13,752 nucleotides of DNA from Acidimicrobiaceae bacterium (GTDB lineage Bacteria > Actinomycetota > Acidimicrobiia > Acidimicrobiales > RAAP-2): the NCBI GenBank assembly GCA_003133005.1, contig PKZI01000213.1, positions 1,460 to 15,211 on the forward strand, written 5' to 3'. Both the position numbers and the translations under genes were made by a program. A model generated the notes under the pieces. It was not told where the DNA came from. It made no database searches and saw only the letters and a list, made by a program, of their open reading frames with translations. Positions 1-5,958 of the stretch are shown one piece after another. Within the stretch, counting starts at the first letter, position 1. Each line of letters opens with the position of its first letter.

Positions 1-358
1 GAACGACAAGGGAAAGGTCTTGGGCATGGACACCGCTGCTGAAACCGCCGGCGGAGGTTTTGGCTTCCAGAACTTCACGTCGACCGTTACCCAGGCCTAC
101 GCAATTCCGATCAATACCGCGATCTCAATTGCCAAGTCAATTGAAGCGGGCGATGCGTCGTCAACGATTCACATTGGAGCAACCGCCTTCCTCGGTGTCG
201 AGATTCTCCCCGCCAGTCAGGCCGCCCAATCGAATCTCGGAAACCCCGTCACGACAAGCGGTGTCGTCATTGAGGGCGTCATCTCCGGCAGTCCCGCGGC
301 GGGAACGGCGCTTGTTCCTGGCGACGTAATTACCGCGGTGAATGGCCAGAGCGTATAG
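1..358 (+). CDS. HtrA/DegP-type (S1C) trypsin-like serine protease, C-terminal part, ended early by TAG
   Basis: This is the 3' portion of an envelope serine protease with a C-terminal PDZ domain; its start and catalytic triad lie upstream of the window. The frame opens at base 2 with NDKGKVLGMDTAA, which in this family directly follows the GNSGGPL active-site serine loop. It continues with the last protease strand (GYAIPIN-like 'AYAIPINTAISIAKSIEAG') and the linker 'STIHIGATAFLGV', which leads into the PDZ domain. The PDZ carboxylate-binding region (GVVIEGVISGSPAAGTALVPGD) and the VNGQSV turn are present. The frame then meets TAG at 356-358, where family members continue through the second half of the PDZ domain. 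Family members are usually membrane-anchored or secreted and handle misfolded envelope proteins. The family call is secure; whether the gene is functional is not. Confidence 0.85.
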   Translation, partial: NDKGKVLGMDTAAETAGGGFGFQNFTSTVTQAYAIPINTAISIAKSIEAGDASSTIHIGATAFLGVEILPASQAAQSNLGNPVTTSGVVIEGVISGSPAAGTALVPGDVITAVNGQSV

Positions 359-487
359 ACGACCGTCGGCCTCGAGGACATATTGCAAGGACTGAAGCCG
401 GGCGACACGGTCCAAGTGAGTTACACCAGTCAGAGTGGTACAACCAGCTCGCTGTCCCTACAACTCGCCACGGGACCGTCACAGTAA
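359..487 (+). pseudogene. Second half of the PDZ domain, in frame after the premature TAG
   Basis: Directly after the TAG at 356-358 the same frame stays open for 42 sense codons and ends at TAA 485-487. The translation starts TTVGLEDILQGLKPGDTVQV and continues with a Thr/Ser-rich final strand ending LATGPSQ. This is what the rest of an HtrA PDZ domain looks like: the helix (LEDILQGL), the KPGDTV turn and two last beta strands. No frame change is needed, so a single base substitution (for example TCG or CAG to TAG) or a sequencing error explains the break. Translational readthrough is possible but nothing in the sequence demonstrates it. Confidence 0.75.
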
Positions 488-820
488 CGCCTTCGCCGCG
501 CCTGCCGAGCCCACTCGGTCAGGCGCGGCGAAGGGTGTCAAATTGTGTTGAGTAGTCGTTGCCCTCGAATGCTCAGTACGACATCGAAGCGCTCGGCATC
601 CAGTCTCCTGGGTTCACGTGCAGCGAACCAATTCGCGAAGTCGTTTTGATGGGCAGTCTCCGTCCAGCGCGCATCTCGCGTTGGAGTGGAATGTTCCTGT
701 CGCGGTATTTACTCTCTCGGTTACAACCGCAAGGCAGTCACGGCTGAAGTAAGCACCTCCACGATTCACCCAAAAATCGAGACGTATGCTGCGGGCGTGC
801 GCACTCATGCAACGTGGCCC
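488..820. other. Intergenic region, 333 bp, no supported gene
   Basis: Apart from the hairpin at 491-533 I see no convincing gene here. A small inverted repeat CGGTTACAACCG lies at 718-729. A weak promoter-like pair (TTGGAG at 681-686 and TATTTA at 706-711, spacer 19) could serve the downstream hydrolase, but the spacing is poor. An in-frame ATG at 686 would extend the hydrolase by 45 residues, but that extension has no signal-peptide character and no family likeness, so I treat 686-820 as leader. Confidence 0.5.
491..533 (+). terminator. Strong hairpin, likely transcription terminator after the protease gene
   Basis: The left arm CTTCGCCGCGCCTGCCGAG (491-509) pairs with the right arm at 514-533 over 19 base pairs around the loop CCCA, with one bulged T at 519. 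It begins 3 nt after the TAA at 487. The GC-rich stem is very stable. There is no downstream T tract, which is common for actinobacterial terminators, so it could also act as a 3' stabiliser. Confidence 0.65.
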
Positions 821-2281
821 ATGAAACACTCGCGAGCACCAATGCGTCTCGCACGATCGACACGATCGCGATTCACGGGGCCGAGATTTTCGGCCGTCAT
901 CGGCGCTGCGCTCCTGGCTGGTTCGCTCCTAACCTTGCCCGCGAGTGCGAGTAACCAAAAGAAAGTTGCGCACGCGTCCGACCAGATTGACCACCTCGTC
1001 GCGCCGAGATCTCGCGTGGGCACCCAATTGGCCTGGCTGCTCGACATCAGTACGCGACTTCCTCTTTCCAAAAAAGAAGAGTCATCACACTTCGACGCTG
1101 CTTTCATCAAAGTCGAATCCGCGGCTCAGTTAAGCGCGGCTCTTGGCGGCCTCGCGACCACCGGTTCAAAAGTGACACTGCTCGGTCTATCGAACGTGAC
1201 GCCGGAGTCGCTCGTGGCCGAGGTAAAAATTGGCGCAATTACTTACAACGTTGACCTCTCTGTCGACGCCAAGGGCCTCATCGCCGGACTGTACTTTTCA
1301 TTGAACAAGTCGGTGTCCATCCCTACCGTCTCCTCGTGGACCGAGGTTGACCAGGACATTAAAAAGATGGCGCCCAACGCGAGCTTTCTTGCCGCGCAAC
1401 TCAACACCAACGGCACGTGTTCGGCGGTGCACGAAATGAATGCCAACACCGCACGACCACTCGGCTCAATGTTCAAGCTCTTCATACTTGGCGCGCTCGC
1501 TCACGCGATCCAAGATCACACGGTCAGTTGGGATCAAAAGCTCACACTGACCGAGTCGCAAAAAGTTGGCGGTAGTGGAGTACTGCAAAGTGACCCCAAT
1601 GGCACACAACTGACCGTTGAGCAGACGGCGCTGACGATGATCTCGGTCAGTGACAACACCGCCGCGGATATGTTGCTCTCGCTCGTAGGACGCAGCGCCG
1701 TCGAAGACCAGGTGCGCGCCTGGTCTTCGCATTCCTCACTCGACACCCCATTCTTAAGCGCTGCCGAATTCTTTGTGTTGAAGTGGTACGACTATCCCCA
1801 CCTCACGAATCACTTTCTCTCTCTCGATCCTGTTCAACGTCTCTCATATCTCACGTCGACGGTGGACCGCGTTCGCGCGAGTGCGATCATGTCAACTTCA
1901 TCGCCTCGCGCTATAGACAGCGTCGAATGGTTCGCGTCACCCCTCGACATTTGCCACGCGCTCTCGGGTCTTAGCTCACTCGAGAGCCAACCTGGCCTCA
2001 GTCCATTGAGCACGATCTTGAGCACCAACAATGGCGGCATTCCCCTCAACGTCGCGACGTGGCCACGCATCTGGTTCAAGGGTGGCTCCGAGCCGGGCGT
2101 ACTAACTCTCGGCTATCTTGCCCGCGACAGTGCGGGGAAGTCATTCGTCGTGATCGTGATGCTCAGCAACACAAAGAAGGCGATCGCACCATCATCGACA
2201 CTGCTCGGACTTGGTGTCGTTGCCGGCAGCTTCAATCTGTTGCGCGCAGGCGCGCACACCGCCACTCCGGGAGCTCCATAA
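821..2281 (+). CDS. Exported serine hydrolase, class A beta-lactamase-like (Cpe/LpqF/ORF12 type)
   Basis: A 486-residue exported penicilloyl-serine-transferase-fold protein. With the ATG at 821, an Arg-rich n-region, a hydrophobic core (about residues 24-40) and PASAS form a signal peptide. Residues about 95-165 resemble the small NTF2/steroid-isomerase-like domain that precedes the hydrolase domain in mycobacterial LpqF and Streptomyces ORF12. The hydrolase domain carries all three class A motifs: S216-M-F-K219 (nucleophile and general base), S277-D278-N279, and K420-G-G422 in place of KTG. No lipobox cysteine is seen at the signal end, unlike LpqF proper. The substrate is unknown; beta-lactam hydrolysis, peptidoglycan amide or ester hydrolysis are all possible from the fold. 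No clear Shine-Dalgarno precedes the ATG. Alternative starts are the ATGs at 842 and 686. Confidence 0.8.
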   Translation: MKHSRAPMRLARSTRSRFTGPRFSAVIGAALLAGSLLTLPASASNQKKVAHASDQIDHLVAPRSRVGTQLAWLLDISTRLPLSKKEESSHFDAAFIKVESAAQLSAALGGLATTGSKVTLLGLSNVTPESLVAEVKIGAITYNVDLSVDAKGLIAGLYFSLNKSVSIPTVSSWTEVDQDIKKMAPNASFLAAQLNTNGTCSAVHEMNANTARPLGSMFKLFILGALAHAIQDHTVSWDQKLTLTESQKVGGSGVLQSDPNGTQLTVEQTALTMISVSDNTAADMLLSLVGRSAVEDQVRAWSSHSSLDTPFLSAAEFFVLKWYDYPHLTNHFLSLDPVQRLSYLTSTVDRVRASAIMSTSSPRAIDSVEWFASPLDICHALSGLSSLESQPGLSPLSTILSTNNGGIPLNVATWPRIWFKGGSEPGVLTLGYLARDSAGKSFVVIVMLSNTKKAIAPSSTLLGLGVVAGSFNLLRAGAHTATPGAP

Positions 2282-2307
2282 TTCCTGATTAGGACTCATT
2301 TAGTCGG

Positions 2308-2322
2308 CCCATCGGCGATGGG
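2308..2322. repeat. 15-bp inverted repeat downstream of the hydrolase gene
   Basis: CCCATCGGCGATGGG is a perfect 7+1+7 palindrome, 27 nt after the hydrolase stop codon and 118 nt before the SHOCT gene. It could be a weak hairpin terminator (no T tract follows) or an operator for the downstream gene. The rest of 2282-2439 holds nothing else I can support. Confidence 0.35.
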
Positions 2323-2439
2323 ATCGTTGTCCATGGGTCGCGCTCTACGAGAAACACTTAGCCAGTTGTTAGGTGCGAACGCTCTGTCTCTCACCAGCAA
2401 CGTCTAGAACTTAAGTAAGCAGCAACAAAAGGGGTCAGC

Positions 2440-2727
2440 ATGCCATTTGGGTATCACCACCACGGTTTCGGCGTCGGATTCGGTCCGGGACGCCCGATTT
2501 TTATGGTTCTGTTTCTCGTACTCATCGTGCTCGCGATCGCCTGGGCGATCAGTACCTTCTCTCATCGTCGCGACCACGCGCACCACTGGCCAATTACGCG
2601 ACTACCAACTCCGAACAACCGCACGAATGTCGAGGCTGAACGAATTCTCGAGGAACGTTTTGCACGGGGTGAAATTGACGCCGACGAATTCAAAGAGCGC
2701 CGCGACCTTCTTCGCGAGCACTCCTAG
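2440..2727 (+). CDS. Small membrane protein with C-terminal SHOCT domain
   Basis: A 95-residue protein. Residues 1-19 are Gly/His-rich (including three consecutive His at 6-8). Residues 20-40 form one hydrophobic transmembrane segment. A second His cluster (SHRRDHAHHW, 41-50) follows, then a Pro/Asn linker. Residues about 65-93 form a SHOCT motif (ERILEERFARGEIDADEFKERRDLL), the short helical hairpin often found at the C terminus of bacterial membrane or shock-associated proteins and thought to mediate oligomerisation. The start is supported by AAAGGGG about 7 nt upstream of the ATG. The gene converges on osmC with 21 bp between stop codons. The family is widespread but its biochemical role is not established, and I assign none. 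Confidence 0.8.
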   Translation: MPFGYHHHGFGVGFGPGRPIFMVLFLVLIVLAIAWAISTFSHRRDHAHHWPITRLPTPNNRTNVEAERILEERFARGEIDADEFKERRDLLREHS

Positions 2728-2748
2728 ATCGGTTTCGAAAAGGAAACG

Positions 2749-3186
2749 CTAGGCGAGTCCTGCGTCGAGAGTGATCGTCGTACCCGTGAGTGCTTTGCTC
2801 ACGGGGCACTGCGCCTTCGCGTCGTCGGCCACTTTCTTGAACCCCGCTTCATCAAGTCCCTCGACCGTTCCGCGTACGACGAGGGCGATGTTCGAGATTT
2901 GAAATCCGCCCGCAGGATCGGGTTCGAGAGACACCGTCGCGTCGACCTCGAGACTCTTCGGCGTCGCACCGGCGCCAGCGATGAGCGCAGAAAGTTGCAT
3001 CGCGTAGCACGACGAGTGTGCCGCCGCGATCAGCTCCTCTGGGCTTGTCGTACCTTCCGCCTTTTCTGCAGCGCGCTTCGGAAACGACACGTCGTATTCA
3101 CCCACGCCACTGCTAACAAGCGTGACGTGACCCGAACCATCCTGTAGTCCTCCGGTCCAACTCGTGTGCGCACTTCGCTTGGGCAT
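2749..3186 (-). CDS. osmC: OsmC organic hydroperoxide reductase
   Basis: A 145-residue cytoplasmic thiol peroxidase of the OsmC/Ohr family, which reduces organic hydroperoxides with two cysteines. The N-terminal AHTSWTGGLQDGSG strand, the TTSPEELIAAAHSSCYAMQL helix with the peroxidatic Cys60, and KAQCPVSKAL with the resolving Cys127 match the OsmC subfamily; length and C-terminal strand (ITLDAGLA) also match the roughly 143-residue E. coli protein. The open frame extends upstream to 3324, but the ATG at 3186 is chosen because a near-perfect Shine-Dalgarno (GGAGGAG, 3189-3195 on the minus strand) sits just before it and because the family starts here. The gene diverges from the LCP gene and converges with the SHOCT gene. 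Its reductant is not evident from the window. Confidence 0.93.
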   Translation of the reverse strand: MPKRSAHTSWTGGLQDGSGHVTLVSSGVGEYDVSFPKRAAEKAEGTTSPEELIAAAHSSCYAMQLSALIAGAGATPKSLEVDATVSLEPDPAGGFQISNIALVVRGTVEGLDEAGFKKVADDAKAQCPVSKALTGTTITLDAGLA

Positions 3187-3210
3187 TTCTCCTCCATCGT
3201 CGTTTCGCTC

Positions 3211-3238
3211 AGTGTAAGTGAAAGACAGCTTGACCAAA
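3211..3238 (-). promoter_or_regulatory. Candidate osmC promoter
   Basis: On the minus strand, TTTGGT (3238-3233) and TACACT (3216-3211) are separated by 16 bp, about 25-30 bp ahead of the start codon. The hexamers are plausible sigma-A elements. The -35 shares bases with the opposing TTGACC of the LCP-side candidate. Confidence 0.35.
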
Positions 3239-3258
3239 CTTCGGTGCAGATCTATGAG
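3230..3258 (+). promoter_or_regulatory. Candidate promoter for the LCP gene
   Basis: TTGACC (3230-3235) is followed after exactly 17 bp by TATGAG (3253-3258). The -35 is good; the -10 lacks the usual final T, so strength is doubtful. Initiation here would give a leader of about 150 nt before the GTG at 3416. Confidence 0.3.
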
Positions 3259-3386
3259 AAAAAACGCAATACCACCGTAATAAATGCGGCAACTCGATGA
3301 AATTCGAACGCGCGGGTTATTCACCTAAACTTGCAGTCGAAACAATTTCACGCGAATGCATCGTCGCGTCCATCCGTCGAAAAGAA

Positions 3387-3408
3387 GGACTACGCAGTCC
3401 CCAAGGAG
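3387..3408 (+). promoter_or_regulatory. Ribosome binding site of the LCP gene preceded by a small hairpin
   Basis: AAGGAG at 3403-3408 lies 7 nt before the GTG at 3416 and decides that start over the in-frame ATG at 3356, which has none. A perfect 5-bp hairpin with a 4-nt loop (GGACTACGCAGTCC, 3387-3400) ends two bases upstream of the Shine-Dalgarno. Confidence 0.6.
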
Positions 3409-3415
3409 AAGCAAC

Positions 3416-5071
3416 GTGGCGTCTCAGAACCCGCCAGGTAAGAACGTACCGAACGGACAACGCCTCGAAGCGCTCGGCGCCGCGGTGAACCGTCGCCTCA
3501 GTTCGAAAAACGTGCGACCTGGCACAAACCCCCGAGGGCGCCGGAGTCGTGCTCGCTGGGGTCGAATCGTGGTGTTCTCAGTGCTCGGACTCGTCGTCGT
3601 GCTCATACTCGGTGTCGTCGGGGACTACTACTACCTTGGTTCAAAAATTCATCGCACGCATATCAACACCCTGCAGAGCGCGAATGGTCCAGAAAACATC
3701 CTGCTCGTTGGCTCAACCGATCGTTGCGCGCTAAAGGTTCAGAACAAGGCCTACGGCCTCTGTCAGGACGGGGTCAACGGCATCAATAGCGACATCGTGA
3801 TGATCGTGCACGTCAATCCGGCCACACGCCAGTTGGCCCTCCTCTCAATTCCTCGCGATCTCTTCGTCCCCAACGCACGACAGACCGGCGCGAACAAGAT
3901 CGACGCCGCACTCTACGAAGGACCGAGTCAACTCGCCACCGCCATCGAAGAGGACTTCGCGATCCCGATCAACCACTACGTCGAACTGAATTTCGACACG
4001 TTCGCCAACGTCGTGAACGCTCTCGGCGGCGTCTACATGTATTTCCCGGTACCAATCTTTGACGCGGAATCAGGGTTGAACATCCCCCACGCGGGATGTC
4101 GCCTGCTCGATGGCTACCACGCACTCCAGGTCGTGCGTGCACGACACCTTCAAATCCAACCCACTCCCACGAATCACGACTTTCGTACCTGGCCCCAAGA
4201 AGCGCAAAGTGACATCGCTCGAATTCGTCGCACCCACGAGTTCTTGCGAGTGCTGGCGACCAAGGTCGCGTCGCGCGGCCTCGGCAATCCCTTCACCGAC
4301 CAATCACTCATCTCGTCAGTGATCGGCAGTCTTCAGGTCGATCAGAACTTCAGCGAGAACCACATGATCTCTTTAGCGCGCGATTTCGCAACCGCCAATA
4401 TTGCGAACGTCCCACAACTCACCTATCCCGTCGTCGAGGTGCAGGACGGTTCACTGCTCTATCAGGGCTACGACTACGGCGACGTCGAGTTCCCTTCCCA
4501 ACCAACCGGACGAGACACACTCAACACCGTCTTTGATGTCGGGACCGACGAAAACTCCTTTACCTATAGGGCCCTTCCTCGTCCCGACAGTTTCAAATTG
4601 TCCGTGGAAAATGGTTCGAACACCACGGGTCAAGCCGCGACCATTGCCAGCGACCTCGCAAAACGTGGTTTTAAGATTCAATCGATCGGCACTCGCACAC
4701 CGAATGGTGTCGCGAACGAAACGGTCGTTTACTACGGAGGAAGTCCGCCACCGCTGAACGCGAACTGGACGAGTCCGGGTCTCGCCGCCGCTCAAGCAGT
4801 CCTCAGTCAGTTGACTGGACCGGCAATCCTCGGTTACGACCCGAGTGAAGTGACTCCTGGTGCGATTGTCACGGTGCAAACCGGTAACGGGCTGGGCGTG
4901 ACGATTCCCGCGAAGAAGACGACCACCACTTCGACCAAGAGCCACGCGACAACCACGACAACTACTGCACCCTCAACAGGAATTTTCTCTGCTCCTACGC
5001 CAACGAATCAACCACTCGAGCCGTACGATCCGCGTGCTTGCAATGCGGCGCACGACGGTCCGGCCACCTAG
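3416..5071 (+). CDS. LytR-CpsA-Psr (LCP) family cell-wall glycopolymer ligase with LytR_C domain
   Basis: A 551-residue type II membrane protein that, by family, transfers lipid-linked glycopolymers onto peptidoglycan outside the cell. A basic cytoplasmic tail (residues 1-50) is followed by one transmembrane helix (51-68). The LCP domain spans about 91-285: NILLVGSTD, the INSDIVMIVHVNP strand, LLSIPRDLFVP, then the ALGGVYMYFP segment and an Arg-rich loop near 'VVRARHLQ'. A LytR_C domain follows (about 392-441, LSVENGSNTTGQAATIASDL). Beyond it is a tail of about 110 residues with a Thr-rich stretch (500-520) ending near a lone Cys542. Cys104 and Cys116 flank an insertion just after the first LCP strand and could form a disulfide. 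GTG is chosen as start for its Shine-Dalgarno. Confidence in the family is high; which polymer it attaches cannot be told. Confidence 0.92.
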   Translation: MASQNPPGKNVPNGQRLEALGAAVNRRLSSKNVRPGTNPRGRRSRARWGRIVVFSVLGLVVVLILGVVGDYYYLGSKIHRTHINTLQSANGPENILLVGSTDRCALKVQNKAYGLCQDGVNGINSDIVMIVHVNPATRQLALLSIPRDLFVPNARQTGANKIDAALYEGPSQLATAIEEDFAIPINHYVELNFDTFANVVNALGGVYMYFPVPIFDAESGLNIPHAGCRLLDGYHALQVVRARHLQIQPTPTNHDFRTWPQEAQSDIARIRRTHEFLRVLATKVASRGLGNPFTDQSLISSVIGSLQVDQNFSENHMISLARDFATANIANVPQLTYPVVEVQDGSLLYQGYDYGDVEFPSQPTGRDTLNTVFDVGTDENSFTYRALPRPDSFKLSVENGSNTTGQAATIASDLAKRGFKIQSIGTRTPNGVANETVVYYGGSPPPLNANWTSPGLAAAQAVLSQLTGPAILGYDPSEVTPGAIVTVQTGNGLGVTIPAKKTTTTSTKSHATTTTTTAPSTGIFSAPTPTNQPLEPYDPRACNAAHDGPAT

Positions 5072-5115
5072 CGAGGCAATTCTGCCACATCGCTTTCGTG
5101 AAATGATCAGTACAG

Positions 5116-5760
5116 TTGACTGAAATGGGACGCCGCGGGCTGGACATGAATGCGCCCGTGCGCGGGCGCGACTGGATTATCGGCGCGTTCGCACTGGCCG
5201 TCGCGATTGCCGCTCTCGTCACCGGTACTGAAGTCGGAAAGATACATTCTCACGCGACTCATTCGGTCGTCGTCGCGTGGGTGTGCGCCATCGTGATGCT
5301 CATCGCAGGCATATTCGCGATACGCACACTCACCGCGAGCGTCGGTCGCTTCATGACGCAGCGGTCCTATCCCGCGGCCGGAGCGATTGTTCGTCTCGTG
5401 GCAACCGGCGTCGGTGCGATTGTCTTGCTCTTCGCGCTGTTTGCAGTGCTTGGCGTCTCACTTGGCCATCTACTTATTGGCGCGGGCGTCGCGGGCGTCA
5501 TCATTGGCATCGCGGCGCAACAAAGTTTGGCCAATATCTTCGCCGCGCTCGTACTCCTGTTCGCGCGGCCATTCATCGTAGGCGAACGCATTCGCATACG
5601 CTCCGGCACCCTAGGAGTGCTTGACGTCGAAGTCCTCGGCATTGGACTCACGTACGTCACGGTCCGCACTGAGGACGGCATTCTGAAGGTTCCCAATTCA
5701 GCGATGCTGGCGTCAGGTATTGGACAATTTGAAGGTAAACCCGAACAACCTCCCGCCTAG
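5116..5760 (+). CDS. Small MscS-family mechanosensitive channel
   Basis: A 214-residue inner-membrane protein. Hydrophobic segments lie at about residues 20-38, 51-70 and 90-112, followed by the MscS pore helix (about 117-145), rich in Gly and Ala: GAGVAGVIIGIAAQQSLANI. The beta domain comes next (RPFIVGERIRI, then VTVRTEDGILKVPNSAML). The protein stops about 20 residues after the PNS motif, so it lacks the large C-terminal alpha/beta cage of E. coli MscS. By family it opens under membrane tension to release solutes in osmotic downshock. TTG at 5116 is the longest start; ATG at 5125 or 5146 is equally possible because no strong Shine-Dalgarno separates them. Its last 48 bases overlap a candidate minus-strand ORF. 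Confidence 0.85.
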   Translation: MTEMGRRGLDMNAPVRGRDWIIGAFALAVAIAALVTGTEVGKIHSHATHSVVVAWVCAIVMLIAGIFAIRTLTASVGRFMTQRSYPAAGAIVRLVATGVGAIVLLFALFAVLGVSLGHLLIGAGVAGVIIGIAAQQSLANIFAALVLLFARPFIVGERIRIRSGTLGVLDVEVLGIGLTYVTVRTEDGILKVPNSAMLASGIGQFEGKPEQPPA

Positions 5761-5868
5761 CGCGAATTCCAACTCGCCCAAGAGTGAGCGAACGCTCTGG
5801 GTAACCTTGGGATCCTTAAGAACGTCGTAAAGTTCCGCGCTGACCAGTGCTTTCAATCGAGGAAGCAT
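5713..5868 (-). CDS. Candidate small protein, 51 residues, unknown function
   Basis: A short minus-strand frame runs from ATG (5868-5866) to TGA (5715-5713). A GAGG Shine-Dalgarno-like sequence lies about 4 nt before the ATG. The product begins MLPRLKALVSAELYDVLKDP, followed by another helix-prone stretch around QSVRSLLGELEFALGG: two amphipathic helices with a hydrophobic C-terminal part. Most of it lies in the 198-bp gap between the channel gene and the repeat-protein gene; its last 16 codons are antisense to the end of the channel gene. I do not recognise the family. In its favour are the start signals and protein-like composition; against it are its short length and the antisense overlap. 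Confidence 0.35.
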   Translation of the reverse strand: MLPRLKALVSAELYDVLKDPKVTQSVRSLLGELEFALGGRLFGFTFKLSNT

Positions 5869-5893
5869 TTCCTCGTTCCTTATACTTGGAACG
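5858..5893. promoter_or_regulatory. Two abutting inverted repeats around a -10-like TATACT
   Basis: CGAGGAAGCATTTCCTCG (5858-5875, 7-bp arms, 4-bp spacer) shares its last CG with CGTTCCTTATACTTGGAACG (5874-5893, 6-bp arms, 8-bp spacer). TATACT at 5881-5886, a good -10 hexamer, lies in the spacer of the second repeat, 73 nt before the repeat-protein ATG. No proper -35 is seen 17 bp upstream. The arrangement suggests an operator over a promoter. Alternatively the first repeat followed by TTCCTTATACTT could be a weak terminator for the channel gene. Confidence 0.45.
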
Positions 5894-5958
5894 GTGCGGC
5901 ACCTCTACGCAGCCGCGACCAGTCCACAAAGCCCACGACACAGATTGCGGAGCATTCG

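Noticed and set aside
2731..2750. Short GTTTC/GAAAC inverted repeat between the SHOCT gene and osmC as a bidirectional terminator
   Set aside because: Only five AT-rich base pairs, too weak to support.
4451..4945. A 164-codon minus-strand frame antisense to the LCP gene
   Set aside because: Arg-rich, low-complexity translation typical of a shadow frame; the LytR_C domain on the other strand explains the region.
4910..4970. ACC/ACG-rich stretch as a possible DNA repeat element
   Set aside because: It is simply the coding of the Thr-rich segment of the LCP protein, with irregular codon order.
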